Source: Bradyrhizobium sp. Ash2021 (GTDB taxonomy: Bacteria > Pseudomonadota > Alphaproteobacteria > Rhizobiales > Xanthobacteraceae). Taken from it: a stretch of DNA of 64,000 bases. The notes below the pieces were generated by a model. The model did not search any database and had not been told where the DNA came from. It saw only the letters and a program-made list of their open reading frames with translations. The stretch lies in NCBI RefSeq assembly GCF_031202265.1, contig NZ_CP100604.1:868001-932000 (forward strand), read 5' to 3'. Each line of letters starts with the position of its first letter. Position 1 is the stretch's first letter. Shown in pieces: positions 52,922 to 61,636 of this stretch. Position numbers and translations under genes: made by a program.

Positions 52922-54181
52922 ATGACGTCGATTGCCGATCAAATTGCCGGACCGCCGGTCGCGGACGCAGCCGCGCTCGCGAAGGGCGATGCGGTTGCGG
53001 CTGCCGCGCCGGCGATTACGCTGCCCGTGGCCGGCGAGCGCGAATTGAGGCTCGATCTGTTTCGCGGGCTCGCGCTGTGGCTGATCTTCATCGACCATCT
53101 GCCGCCCAACATCCTGACCTGGTTCACGATCCGCAATTACGGATTTTCCGACGCCACCGAAATCTTCATCTTCATCTCCGGCTACACCGCCGCCTTCGTT
53201 TACGGCCGCGCGATGCTGCAGGCGGGCTTTGTGGTGGCGACGGCGCGGATCCTGCGGCGGGTCTGGCAGATCTATGTCGCGCATGTGTTCCTGTTCACGA
53301 TCTTCCTCGCGGAGATTTCCTACGTCGCCACCTCCTTCGAGAATCCGCTCTACACCGAAGAGATGGGCATCATGGATTTTCTCAAGCAGCCGGATGTCAC
53401 TATCGTCCAGGCGTTGCTGCTGAGATTCCGCCCCGTCAACATGGACGTGCTGCCGCTCTACATCGTGCTGATGCTGTTCCTGCCGCTGATCCTGTGGCTG
53501 ATGAAGTGGAAAGCCGACGTCACGCTGGCGCTCTCGGCCGGGCTCTATGCGCTGACCTGGCACTACGATCTCTATCTGACGGCCTATCCGAACGGTGTTT
53601 GGTTCTTCAATCCGTTCGCCTGGCAGTTGCTGTTCGTGTTCGGCGCCTGGTGCGCGATGGGCGGGGCGCGGCGGATGTCGCGGATCCTGTCGTCGCCGGT
53701 CACGATGTGGATTTCGATCGTCTATCTGGTCGCCGCGCTCTACGTCACGCTGACCTGGCACGTGCCGCAACTCGGTCATATGCTGCCGCACCGCGTCGAA
53801 GAATGGATGTATCCGATCGACAAGACCGATCTCGACGTGCTGCGGTTTGCGCACTTCCTGGCGCTGGCGCTCATCACCGCACGCTTCCTCCCCAGGGAAT
53901 GGTCAGGATTAAAGTCGCCCTGGCTGCGACCATTGATCCTGTGCGGCCAGCACTCGCTTGAGATATTCTGCCTCGGCGTATTCCTGGCGTTCGCGGGGCA
54001 TTTCGTCCTCGCCGAAGTTTCCGGTGGTGCTGCATTGCACGCTCTGGTGAGCATCTGCGGAATCCTCATTATGAGCGGAATGGCGTGGCTGATTTCGTGG
54101 TACAAACACTCCGCCGACAAGGGTGCGTCGAAAACAAAAGGCACCGGCGGCAACGCCGATATGGCGGGAGGGGGCGCATGA
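52922..54181 (+). CDS. opgC: OpgC family membrane protein (periplasmic glucan succinylation)
   Basis: A 419-residue inner-membrane protein with about ten helices. The start is taken at ATG 52922; no strong ribosome site is visible. The hydrophobic core begins ELRLDLFRGLALWLIFIDHLP, an OpgC/acyltransferase-3 signature. GFSDATEIFIFISGYTAAFVYGRAM follows. OpgC proteins transfer succinyl groups to osmoregulated periplasmic glucans. The next gene overlaps its stop by four bases and encodes an SGNH-type esterase, fitting a glucan-acylation operon. The substrate here is inferred. Confidence 0.88.
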   Translation: MTSIADQIAGPPVADAAALAKGDAVAAAAPAITLPVAGERELRLDLFRGLALWLIFIDHLPPNILTWFTIRNYGFSDATEIFIFISGYTAAFVYGRAMLQAGFVVATARILRRVWQIYVAHVFLFTIFLAEISYVATSFENPLYTEEMGIMDFLKQPDVTIVQALLLRFRPVNMDVLPLYIVLMLFLPLILWLMKWKADVTLALSAGLYALTWHYDLYLTAYPNGVWFFNPFAWQLLFVFGAWCAMGGARRMSRILSSPVTMWISIVYLVAALYVTLTWHVPQLGHMLPHRVEEWMYPIDKTDLDVLRFAHFLALALITARFLPREWSGLKSPWLRPLILCGQHSLEIFCLGVFLAFAGHFVLAEVSGGAALHALVSICGILIMSGMAWLISWYKHSADKGASKTKGTGGNADMAGGGA

Positions 54182-54936
54182 GGTCCGATTTCGGGGCCCG
54201 GCTAGGCCTGATGCTGCTTGCCGGTTGTTTGACCGCGGGATCGGCGCGTGCCGAGGATGCTCCGCCGAACTGCGAGGTCCCGGCCTATCTGCTATCGAGC
54301 GAAAGCTCGCTTCCGAAAGTCGCCGAAGCCGTTAAAAGCGGCAAGCCGCTGAACATCCTGGTGATCGGCAGCCGCTCGTCCAGCATCGCTTCGTCGGAGG
54401 CCAGCGCCTACCCCGCCAGGTTGCAGGCGATGCTGAAGGAAAAGCTGCCATCGGTCCCGATCAGCCTGTCCGTAGAACTACAGATCGCGAAAACCGCCGA
54501 GGAAGCGGCCGCCACGCTCGTTAAGCTTGTGGAGGCAAAAAATCCTACTTTGGTCATCTGGCAGACCGGAACCGTCGATGCTATGCGATCCATCGATCCT
54601 GACGACTTTCGGAGTGCGCTCAACGAAGGGGTTGTTGCGTTGCAAAACGCGGGAACGGATGTGGTTTTGATCAATCTGCAATACAGCCCGCGCACGGAGA
54701 CGATGATTTCCGCGCCGCCATACCTAGATAGTATGCGCGTGGTGGCGCAGCAGCACGACATTCCCTTGTTCGACCGCTTCGCCATGATGCACCACTGGAA
54801 CGATTCCGGAGATTTCGACCTGTTTAGCACCGCGCATGGCACTGATCTCGCCAAACGCGTTCACGATTGCCTTGGCCGTGCGCTGTCGACATTTGTAATC
54901 GATGCGGCCCATCTCAATCCGGCGCAGCAGAATTGA
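54178..54936 (+). CDS. exported SGNH-like protein with altered active site
   Basis: A 252-residue protein whose ATG (54178) overlaps the opgC stop and is preceded by GGGAGGGGG. A signal peptide (MRSDFGARLGLMLLAGCLTAGSARA) ends near residue 25. SGNH blocks are visible: block I ILVIGSRSSS and block III VIWQTGTVDAM. In block V the catalytic aspartate three residues before the histidine is replaced by serine (STAHGTD). It may be a non-hydrolytic partner, or use a different acid. It aligns by eye with the next gene, so the two look like a duplication with divergence. Confidence 0.8.
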   Translation: MRSDFGARLGLMLLAGCLTAGSARAEDAPPNCEVPAYLLSSESSLPKVAEAVKSGKPLNILVIGSRSSSIASSEASAYPARLQAMLKEKLPSVPISLSVELQIAKTAEEAAATLVKLVEAKNPTLVIWQTGTVDAMRSIDPDDFRSALNEGVVALQNAGTDVVLINLQYSPRTETMISAPPYLDSMRVVAQQHDIPLFDRFAMMHHWNDSGDFDLFSTAHGTDLAKRVHDCLGRALSTFVIDAAHLNPAQQN

Positions 54937-54950
54937 GGAAACCAGCGTTA

Positions 54951-56021
54951 ATGAGTTCTCACTACCCTTTTTACCGAAATGCATCGCTGACCGTAGCCAC
55001 CGTCGCGGCCTTGCTCGCGCTGGCGCCGGCATCGGTGCCATATGCCCACGCGCAGATTGCCCAGCAGGCGGCGCTTTCCGACGCCGCCAAACCCGAGGCA
55101 GCTAAGTCTGAGGTTGCGAAGTCTGAGGCCGCCAAAACGGCACCGCCACAGACCACCACCGGCGCGACTGGCGGCAATGTGGCCGCCACCAATCAGGCCA
55201 ATCCTGCAGCGCAAACGCCCGCGCAACAAAAGAGCCTCACCGGCAGAGCGATCGACAAGGTGAAGGCGGTCGCAAAGTCGGCCGGCGACATTTTCAGCCG
55301 CGTTCCTTGCCTGCCGCCGAAGGGCGGCGCCAAGTCGATGGGCTCGCTGCCGCATGTCGCGGCCAAGCTCGCTGCCGGCCAACCGGTGGTGATCATTGCG
55401 TTCGGCTCGTCGTCGACCCAAGGCTACGGCTCGACGTCGCCGGAGTTCACCTATCCGAACCGCCTTGCGGCGCAACTGCGCCAGAAATATCCGAGTGCCG
55501 ACATCACCGTGATCAATCGCGGCCATGGCGGTGATGACGCACCGGAGATGATGAAGCGACTGCAGAGCGAAGTCATCGACATGCATCCGGATCTGGTGAT
55601 CTGGCAGGTCGGCACTAACGCGGTGTTGCGCAACCTCGATCCGGCCGAGACCGCCAAGACGGTGGAGGAGGGCATCGCGCGCATTCAGGCGGCGGGCGCC
55701 GATCTCGTGCTGGTCGATCCGCAGTACTCGCCGGCCGTCACCGCCAAGCCGGAAAGCGCCGGCAAGATGGTGAAGCTGCTCGGCAAGGTCGCCGAGCTGC
55801 GCCACGTCGGCATCTTCCCGCGCTTCGAGGTGATGCGCGACTGGCACGAGAAGCAGGCGATCCCGATCGAAGGTTTCGTGATCGCCGACGGCCTGCACAT
55901 GAACGACTGGGGCTACGCCTGCTTCGCGCAATTACTCGGCGACGACATCATCAAGTCGGTCGGCCAGATCAAGCTCGGCGTCAACGTGCCGTCGGACGTG
56001 CGGACCTATCGGCCGATGTGA
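54951..56021 (+). CDS. exported SGNH hydrolase with Ala/Lys-rich linker
   Basis: A 356-residue secreted esterase-type protein. Signal peptide to about residue 35 (ALLALAPASVPYAHA). An Ala/Lys/Glu repeat (AAKPEAAKSEVAKSEAAK) and a Pro/Thr-rich linker lead to the catalytic domain from about residue 125. The blocks are complete: FGSSSTQGYG (Ser), NRGHGGDD, IWQVGTNAV (Asn) and DGLHMNDWGY (Asp/His). It lies 14 bases after the first SGNH gene in the opgC operon. Deacylation or acyl transfer on a periplasmic glucan is the likeliest role, an inference from neighbours. Confidence 0.85.
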   Translation: MSSHYPFYRNASLTVATVAALLALAPASVPYAHAQIAQQAALSDAAKPEAAKSEVAKSEAAKTAPPQTTTGATGGNVAATNQANPAAQTPAQQKSLTGRAIDKVKAVAKSAGDIFSRVPCLPPKGGAKSMGSLPHVAAKLAAGQPVVIIAFGSSSTQGYGSTSPEFTYPNRLAAQLRQKYPSADITVINRGHGGDDAPEMMKRLQSEVIDMHPDLVIWQVGTNAVLRNLDPAETAKTVEEGIARIQAAGADLVLVDPQYSPAVTAKPESAGKMVKLLGKVAELRHVGIFPRFEVMRDWHEKQAIPIEGFVIADGLHMNDWGYACFAQLLGDDIIKSVGQIKLGVNVPSDVRTYRPM

Positions 56022-56046
56022 GGTCGTTGCGCTCCCCAACTATCAA

Positions 56047-56167
56047 CGTCGTCCCTGCGAACGCAGGGACCCATACGCCGCGGCGGCGCTGATAAAGGAA
56101 GTGGTCGACGGCTTCCCTAACCAACAACGTCCTGTGGTTATGGGTCCCTGCGTTCGCAGGGACGACG
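56047..56167. repeat. inverted repeat (CGTCGTCCCTGCGAACGCAGGGAC) between SGNH and metZ genes
   Basis: Each end is itself a hairpin (GTCCCTGCG-A-ACGCAGGGAC), and the two ends are complementary over about 29 bases. A shorter relative (GTCGTCCCCGCCTTCGCGGGG) is the terminator at 44912. It separates convergent genes and probably ends both transcripts. Confidence 0.8.
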
Positions 56168-56186
56168 ATGGTGTTTTCGCTTGCGG

Positions 56187-57380
56187 CTACGCCTTCTCCA
56201 GCGCCGCGGCAAAATCCTCGATCAGATCATCGGCATGCTCGAGCCCGGCGGAGAAGCGGATAAAGCCCTCGCTGATGCCGAGTTCGGCGCGGGCCTCCGG
56301 CGCCAGCCGCTGATGCGTGGTGGTCGCCGGATGCGTCACCAGGCTCTTCGCGTCGCCGAGATTGTTGGAGATCTTCGTAAGCTTCAACGCATTGAGGACG
56401 CGGAAGGCGGCCGGCTTGCCGCCCTTCACCTCGAAGCCGACCAGTGTGGAGCCGCCGCGCAACTGCTTCTTCACCAGCGCAGCCTGCGGATGGTCGGCGC
56501 GGCCGGGATAGATCAATCGCGAGATCTTCGGATGGTTTGCCAGCACCTCGGCGACACGGCCTGCGGTGTCGGTCTGCGCACGCACCCGGACGCCGAGCGT
56601 CTCAAGCCCCTTGAGCAAGACCCAGGCGTTGAACGGCGAGAGCGACGGCCCGGTCTGGCGCATGAAATTGTGAACGTGCTCGGCGATGAAGGCTTCGGAC
56701 GAGAGAATGATGCCGCCCAGGCAGCGGCCCTGGCCGTCAATATGCTTGGTCGCGGAGTAGACCACGACATCGGCACCAAGCGAAAGCGGGCTTTGCCAGA
56801 TCGGCGTGGCGAAGACGTTGTCGACGACCAGCCGTGCACCGCCCCGGTGCGCGATCTCGGCAATCCCCGGAATATCGAGCACATCGAGCGTCGGATTGGT
56901 CGGGCTCTCCAAAAAGAAGGTCTTGGTGTTCGGCCGCAGCGCGCGCTGCCACTGGTCGAGATCGAGACCGTCGACCAGCGTCGTTTCGATGCCGTAGCGC
57001 GGCAAGAGGTCCTGCACCACGTAGAGGCACGAGCCGAACAGGGCTTTCGAGGCGACAACGTGATCGCCGGCCCTGAGCGGTGCGAGGATCGCGGTCGTCA
57101 CCGCGGCCATGCCGGTGGCGGCGGAGCGAGCCGCTTCCGCGCCCTCGAGCTCGATCATCCGGCGCTCGAACATCGCAATCGTCGGATTGGAATAGCGCGA
57201 ATAGATAAAGCCGGGATCCTCGCCCTTGAAGCGCGCCTCGCACTGCTCTGCGCTGTCGTAGACGTAGCCTTGGGTGAGAAACAGCGCTTCGGACGTCTCG
57301 CCGAATTGCGAGCGCAGCGTGCCGCCATGGACGAGGCGGGTTTCGGGGCGATAGCGGGTAGTCGCTTTAGTCTCAGACAT
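56187..57380 (-). CDS. metZ: O-succinylhomoserine sulfhydrylase
   Basis: A 397-residue PLP enzyme of the Cys/Met metabolism family that makes homocysteine from O-succinylhomoserine and sulfide. The ATG at 57380 is preceded by CGGAGGTC; an in-frame upstream ATG falls in the riboswitch region. Conserved text is SRYSNPTIAMFERRMIELEGAE, ESPTNPTLDVLDI, the PLP-lysine motif VVYSATKHIDGQGR and GDAKSLVTHPATTTHQ. A SAM-II riboswitch and terminator precede it, so it should be repressed by S-adenosylmethionine. Confidence 0.95.
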   Translation of the reverse strand: MSETKATTRYRPETRLVHGGTLRSQFGETSEALFLTQGYVYDSAEQCEARFKGEDPGFIYSRYSNPTIAMFERRMIELEGAEAARSAATGMAAVTTAILAPLRAGDHVVASKALFGSCLYVVQDLLPRYGIETTLVDGLDLDQWQRALRPNTKTFFLESPTNPTLDVLDIPGIAEIAHRGGARLVVDNVFATPIWQSPLSLGADVVVYSATKHIDGQGRCLGGIILSSEAFIAEHVHNFMRQTGPSLSPFNAWVLLKGLETLGVRVRAQTDTAGRVAEVLANHPKISRLIYPGRADHPQAALVKKQLRGGSTLVGFEVKGGKPAAFRVLNALKLTKISNNLGDAKSLVTHPATTTHQRLAPEARAELGISEGFIRFSAGLEHADDLIEDFAAALEKA

Positions 57381-57419
57381 GTGACCTCCGTCGTGACCAT
57401 CAAAAATGGTCACAAAAAA

Positions 57420-57469
57420 CCGGCCTGGAAAAATTTCCACAGGCCGGGATCACACGTGTCCCCGGCCTG
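57420..57469 (-). terminator. attenuator (terminator/antiterminator) between SAM-II aptamer and metZ
   Basis: On the minus strand three segments follow the aptamer: A CAGGCCGGG (57469-57461), B CCCGGCCTG (57448-57440) and C AGGCCGG then TTTTTT (57426-57414). A-B and B-C pairings are mutually exclusive. B-C plus the T-run is an intrinsic terminator; A-B would be the antiterminator. Confidence 0.75.
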
Positions 57470-57522
57470 TTTAGCGATTTATTTAACGTGGCTGCAAGCC
57501 GGCCGGCTCAAATCACCACGGG
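57470..57522 (-). ncRNA. SAM-II riboswitch aptamer
   Basis: Read on the minus strand: CGTGGTGATTTGAGCC, then GGCTTGCAGCCACGTTAAAT, then AAATCGCTAAA. These are the highly conserved blocks of the SAM-II (metA-type) H-type pseudoknot found upstream of methionine genes in alphaproteobacteria. It lies 90 bases before the metZ start, with a terminator in between. Confidence 0.95.
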
Positions 57523-57651
57523 ATAAGTCATGCTGATATTCGCTTGCGCCCTTTCAGTCAAGGCGGCCATCGTTTAACCCGTAAAAGCCCTTAAATTCAG
57601 GGTTTGGGGGCCATTTGGGTCCTCCGTATAAGTTTTCCCTGGGAAACCGCC

Positions 57652-58758
57652 GTGTCGTTCACGCTGCCGCCCGATGCCACCGGAATCCTGCCCGACCGCA
57701 TGATCGCGGCGATGGCGGATGCGGGCCTGATCCTGCCGGCCTATCCCTTTGTCGAGAGCCAGATCCAGCCGGCGAGCCTCGATCTGCGCCTCGGCGATAT
57801 CGCCTACCGGGTGCGGGCGAGCTTCCTGCCCGGGCCGGGCGCTACGGTTGCCGAGCGCATCGACGAATTGAAGCTGCATGAAATAGATCTCTCGGACGGC
57901 GCGGTGCTTGAGACCAATTGCGTCTACATTGTGCCATTGCTGGAAAGCCTGGCGCTGCCGCCGCAAATCGTCGCCGCCGCCAATCCCAAGAGTTCGACCG
58001 GGCGGCTCGACGTGTTCACCCGCGTGATCGCCGACGGCACCCGCCGCTTCGACATGATCGGCGCCGGCTATCACGGTCCGCTTTACGCCGAGATCAGCCC
58101 GAAGACGTTCCCGGTGCTGCTGCGCGAGGGATCGCGGCTGAGCCAGGTCCGCTTCCGCACCGGCGACGCCATCCTCAATGCCGACGAACTCGACGCGCTG
58201 CATGACGCCGAGCGGCTGGTCGATATCGATGACGCCGATCTTGCCAGCGGGGTCGCGCTCTCGGTCGATCTGAGTGGCGAGAACGCCAGCGGTTTCGTCG
58301 GCTACCGCGCCAAGCGCCACACCGGCGTCGTCGATATCGATCGCCGCGGCGGCTATGCGGTCGGTGAATTCTGGGAGCCGATCGCGGCGCGGCCCGACGG
58401 CAGCCTGATCCTCGATCCCGGCGAGTTCTACATCCTGGCGTCGAAGGAAGCCGTGCAGGTGCCGCCGGATTACGCCGCCGAGATGGTGCCGTTCGATCCC
58501 CTGGTCGGCGAATTCCGCGTGCACTACGCCGGCTTCTTCGATCCCGGCTTCGGTTATGCCGGCGCCGGCGGGCAGGGCTCGCGCGCGGTTTTGGAAGTGC
58601 GCTCGCGCGAGGTGCCGTTCATCCTCGAACACGGCCAGATCGTCGGCCGCCTGGTCTACGAGAAAATGCTGGCGCGGCCCGACGCCATGTACGGCCAGCG
58701 CATCGGCTCCAACTACCAGGCGCAAGGCCTGAAGCTCTCCAAGCATTTCAAGGTCTAG
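57652..58758 (+). CDS. dcd: 2'-deoxycytidine 5'-triphosphate deaminase, double-length type
   Basis: A 368-residue dCTP deaminase of the alphaproteobacterial type, nearly twice the length of E. coli Dcd and made of two dUTPase/Dcd-like halves. The start is taken at GTG 57652 (VSFTLPPDATGILPD); a TTG 16 codons upstream is less likely. The N-terminal half has SLDLRLGDIAYRVRASFLPG and NPKSSTGRLDVFTRVIADG. The C-terminal half has FRVHYAGFFDPGFGYAG and ILEHGQIVGRLVYE. It supplies dUTP for dTMP synthesis. It is divergent from metZ. Confidence 0.9.
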   Translation: MSFTLPPDATGILPDRMIAAMADAGLILPAYPFVESQIQPASLDLRLGDIAYRVRASFLPGPGATVAERIDELKLHEIDLSDGAVLETNCVYIVPLLESLALPPQIVAAANPKSSTGRLDVFTRVIADGTRRFDMIGAGYHGPLYAEISPKTFPVLLREGSRLSQVRFRTGDAILNADELDALHDAERLVDIDDADLASGVALSVDLSGENASGFVGYRAKRHTGVVDIDRRGGYAVGEFWEPIAARPDGSLILDPGEFYILASKEAVQVPPDYAAEMVPFDPLVGEFRVHYAGFFDPGFGYAGAGGQGSRAVLEVRSREVPFILEHGQIVGRLVYEKMLARPDAMYGQRIGSNYQAQGLKLSKHFKV

Positions 58759-58770
58759 CCGTCGAGGGGC

Positions 58771-58840
58771 GTTAGCGACGAAGCAATCCATACCGCACAC
58801 GCGGCGTCATGGATTGGTTCGCTGGCGCCCGCAATGACGG
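58771..58840. repeat. palindromic repeat (CGTCATTGCGAG family), shortened copy
   Basis: GCGACGAAGCAATCCAT and ATGGATTGGTTCGC arms with a GCAATGACGG end; the left CGTCATTGC end is missing. It lies between dcd and the next gene. Confidence 0.7.
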
Positions 58841-58886
58841 TTGATATATGCTCGCAACCAACAAGAACATCGGGACGGGAGCGAGC

Positions 58887-59876
58887 ATGACCGGAGAGCA
58901 GGAAGCGCGCGAGGCGCAATGGCTGAAATGGCGCAGCGTCGCCGATCTCTACCATGCTTTTTTCACCGGGCTCATTCTCACCGTCGTGAGCCGTCGCGGC
59001 ACCGCCGACGCCGCCGAATTCGTATTCCGCGTGTTTCGCCGCCAGCAGCAGGAGCGTTTTCTGCCTGGGCTGCAGAAACTCGGCCTTGATCATCTGCCGC
59101 CCGCGGTCGCGGCGGCGCAGTATCATTATCTCTCCAACTGGATCGGCGGCGTCCATGTCGAATATATGTGCGAGACCGACCGCAAGGCCTGGATCCGCTA
59201 TCCGCCGCCGCGCTGGATCTGGCGCGGCACCGCGATCTGCGGCGTGCCCGGCGAGGTCTCGCGCGCGATGCTGCGGGGATGGCACGCCAATAATGGCGTG
59301 GCGCTGGGCGATCTGCGCCTCGGCTTCGTCTGCACCAAGCAGAGCGTCGACGGCCAGGACGGGCTCGAAGGCTATTACTGCGAATATGACCATCCGCTGG
59401 AGCTCGATCAGCGCCTGGTGTTCGCGCGGCATCTCGAAGCCCCCCTGTTCGATCCCGCCACCGCACCCGCCTTGCCGGTCGCGAGCTGGCCAAAACCGCG
59501 GCTGGAAAAGGCCTATCGCAATTACGCGATGGAATATGTGCGGACCGCAGCACCTGTGATGGTGCAGGTGTTCGGTCCGGAGGACGCCGGATACTTGCTG
59601 CACCTGACCGGCAAGCTGGTCGGCATGCAGTATTTCGACGAAATCGCGCACGCCTTCGCGGCGAACCGCGGCACGGCCAAGGATTTTGTCGCATTCCTGC
59701 GCATCCTGTTCGAGGCGCAGGACGATGTCGCCGAGATCAGCGCCTCTGACGGAGCGTTCGAACTCCGTCAGCAGACCTGGAAGCTGATGGCCGATGTGCC
59801 CGATTATCATCCGGCCTGCGCCAGGGTTCTGGAGGGGCTGTATTCCGGTGCATTTGAAGCCGGCGCAGGGCGGTAA
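58887..59876 (+). CDS. conserved hypothetical protein
   Basis: A 329-residue soluble protein. The ATG at 58887 follows GGGAGCGAGC; an ATG 13 codons earlier has a poorer site. No signal peptide or strong transmembrane helix; one hydrophobic run (HAFFTGLILTVV, about residues 22-33) is near the N-terminus. The middle is rich in Trp, Tyr and Cys, with WIRYPPPRWIWRGTAICGVPGEVSRAMLRGWH and GLEGYYCEYDH. I do not recognise the family. Codon use is normal for the region. It is flanked by a repeat and a 145-base gap, so it is probably transcribed alone. Confidence 0.75.
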   Translation: MTGEQEAREAQWLKWRSVADLYHAFFTGLILTVVSRRGTADAAEFVFRVFRRQQQERFLPGLQKLGLDHLPPAVAAAQYHYLSNWIGGVHVEYMCETDRKAWIRYPPPRWIWRGTAICGVPGEVSRAMLRGWHANNGVALGDLRLGFVCTKQSVDGQDGLEGYYCEYDHPLELDQRLVFARHLEAPLFDPATAPALPVASWPKPRLEKAYRNYAMEYVRTAAPVMVQVFGPEDAGYLLHLTGKLVGMQYFDEIAHAFAANRGTAKDFVAFLRILFEAQDDVAEISASDGAFELRQQTWKLMADVPDYHPACARVLEGLYSGAFEAGAGR

Positions 59877-60084
59877 ACCGCCGTTAATCTGGTCGATCGG
59901 CTAAAGCGAGCGCTCGCCTGCAATCGCGCAGGCCCGCATTGCGCCCCGCGCACGTGGAATCGGCCCCGGTCATGGTAGGGAACACCGTGCCATAGCAATC
60001 AGACTGCGGAAAAATTTATGATTGGCGCATGACCTTGTCGCCAAACCGCTCACACTTTGGCGGGTCATGCGCCTGGGAGCCGAG

Positions 60085-61536
60085 ATGCCGGATATTGCGG
60101 TTGCCGAAATACCCGTAGACGAGGAGGAACGTCCGCTTCCGCCGCCGCAGCCGCCTGTGCGGAATGCGCTGCTCGATCGCCCGATCCTGCGCACGCTGTT
60201 GTGGCTCGCCTGGCCGAACGTGATCGCGCTCTCCGCGAGCACCTGCGTGGTGATCGCGGAGACGTCCTATATCGGCCGGCTGGGCGTGGAATCGCTGGCC
60301 GCGATGGCGCTGGTGTTTCCCTGCGTGATCCTGACCATGACGATGTCCGGCGGCGCCATGGGCGGCGGCGTCGCTTCCGCGATCGCGCGTGCGCTCGGCG
60401 CCGGCGACCGGGAGCGCGCCTCGACGCTGGCCGCACACGCACTGCTGATCGGCGTCTGCTTCGGACTGACCTTCATGCTGGGCATGCTGATCTTCGGGCC
60501 GCGATTGCTCGAACTGCTCGGCGGCCGCGGCAACGTGCTGGCGCAGGCGATCGCCTATGTGCAGATCTTCTTCGGCGGCGCCGTCGCGCCATGGCTGATG
60601 AACACGATGGCGGGAATTTTGCGCGGCACCGGCAACATGAAACTGCCGTCGCTGATGATGCTTTCTTCGGCGGTCTGCCAGATCATTCTCGGCGGCACGC
60701 TCGGCCTCGGCCTCGGGCCGATCCCGCAATTCGGCATGCGCGGCGTCGCCGCCGGCTCGCTCACGGCCTATGTGATCAGCATATCCATCATGTCCTGGTA
60801 TCTGTTCTCCGGCCGGGCCCGCGTCGTTCCCAAGCTCTTGGGATTGCGGATTCAATGGGCGATGTTGTTCGACATCCTCAAGGTCGGCGCGATTTCCTGC
60901 TTTTCGCCGCTGCAGTCGGTGCTGACCATCAGCATCTTTACCCACATGCTGGCGGGCTTCGGCACCGCGATTCTGGCCGGCTACGGAATCGGCGCGCGGC
61001 TCGAATTCCTGCTGACGTCGGTGTCGTTCGCGGTCGGTATCGCCTCGGTGCCGATGATCGGCATGGCAATCGGCGCGGAACGGATCGCGCGGGCGCGGAA
61101 GATCGCCTGGACCGCGGGCCTGGTTTCGTTCATCGCGGTCGGGGCGATCGCGACCTTCATCGCCATCTTCCCGGATCTCTGGGTCAACCTCTTCACCCGT
61201 GACGCGGGCGTGCGCGCCGCCAGCCACCAATATCTGTCGACGGCAGCCCCGATGTACGCCTTCATTGGACTGGCGTCGTCGATGTATTTCTCATCCCAGG
61301 GCGCCGCCAAGGTGGTCGGTCCGGTTCTGGCACAAACCGCGCGGCTATTGTTCATCGGCACCGGCGGCTGGTGGCTGTCGACGCACGATGCGACTGCGCA
61401 AAACTTTTTCACGCTCGCCGCGGCATCGATGGTGGTGCTCGGCGTGCTGTCATGCGCGAGCGTGATCCTGACCCGGTGGGGACCAAAGCCCGGTCCCGTT
61501 CCGGCAGCTCGTCCGGTGTTGTCGCAAGCGCGTTAG
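60085..61536 (+). CDS. MATE-family multidrug/cation antiporter
   Basis: A 483-residue inner-membrane exporter with about twelve helices in two homologous halves (about residues 30-245 and 255-465). The ATG at 60085 is chosen because GGGAG lies five bases upstream; an earlier TTG is less likely. Typical MATE text is LLWLAWPNVIALSASTCVVIAETSYIGRLG and SGGAMGGGVASAIARALGAGDRERA, with the second half showing ISCFSPLQSVLTISIFTHML and the SVSFAVGIASVPMIGMAIGA repeat. It exports drugs or metabolites using an Na+ or H+ gradient. Substrate unknown. Confidence 0.9.
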   Translation: MPDIAVAEIPVDEEERPLPPPQPPVRNALLDRPILRTLLWLAWPNVIALSASTCVVIAETSYIGRLGVESLAAMALVFPCVILTMTMSGGAMGGGVASAIARALGAGDRERASTLAAHALLIGVCFGLTFMLGMLIFGPRLLELLGGRGNVLAQAIAYVQIFFGGAVAPWLMNTMAGILRGTGNMKLPSLMMLSSAVCQIILGGTLGLGLGPIPQFGMRGVAAGSLTAYVISISIMSWYLFSGRARVVPKLLGLRIQWAMLFDILKVGAISCFSPLQSVLTISIFTHMLAGFGTAILAGYGIGARLEFLLTSVSFAVGIASVPMIGMAIGAERIARARKIAWTAGLVSFIAVGAIATFIAIFPDLWVNLFTRDAGVRAASHQYLSTAAPMYAFIGLASSMYFSSQGAAKVVGPVLAQTARLLFIGTGGWWLSTHDATAQNFFTLAAASMVVLGVLSCASVILTRWGPKPGPVPAARPVLSQAR

Positions 61537-61588
61537 AGCGTTTTCGAGCGAAGTGGATACCGGTTCGCGTGAAGAAAACGCGTCAAAA
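61537..61588. repeat. dispersed repeat (AGCGTTTTCGAGCGAAGTGG family), copy 4
   Basis: AGCGTTTTCGAGCGAAGTGG then ACCGGTTCGCGTGAAGAAAA, almost identical to 25102-25152. It begins immediately after the MATE gene. Confidence 0.85.
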
Positions 61589-61595
61589 CAAGAAT

Positions 61596-61636
61596 CTAGA
61601 GCTTCGGTTCTGATTCAATCAGAACCGAAGTTCTAG
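61596..61636. terminator. bidirectional palindromic terminator
   Basis: A 41-base near-perfect palindrome with 20-base arms, CTAGAGCTTCGGTTCTGATT on the left, around a single-base centre. It includes the stop codon of the convergent Gly/Met-rich gene and follows the MATE gene. Confidence 0.7.
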
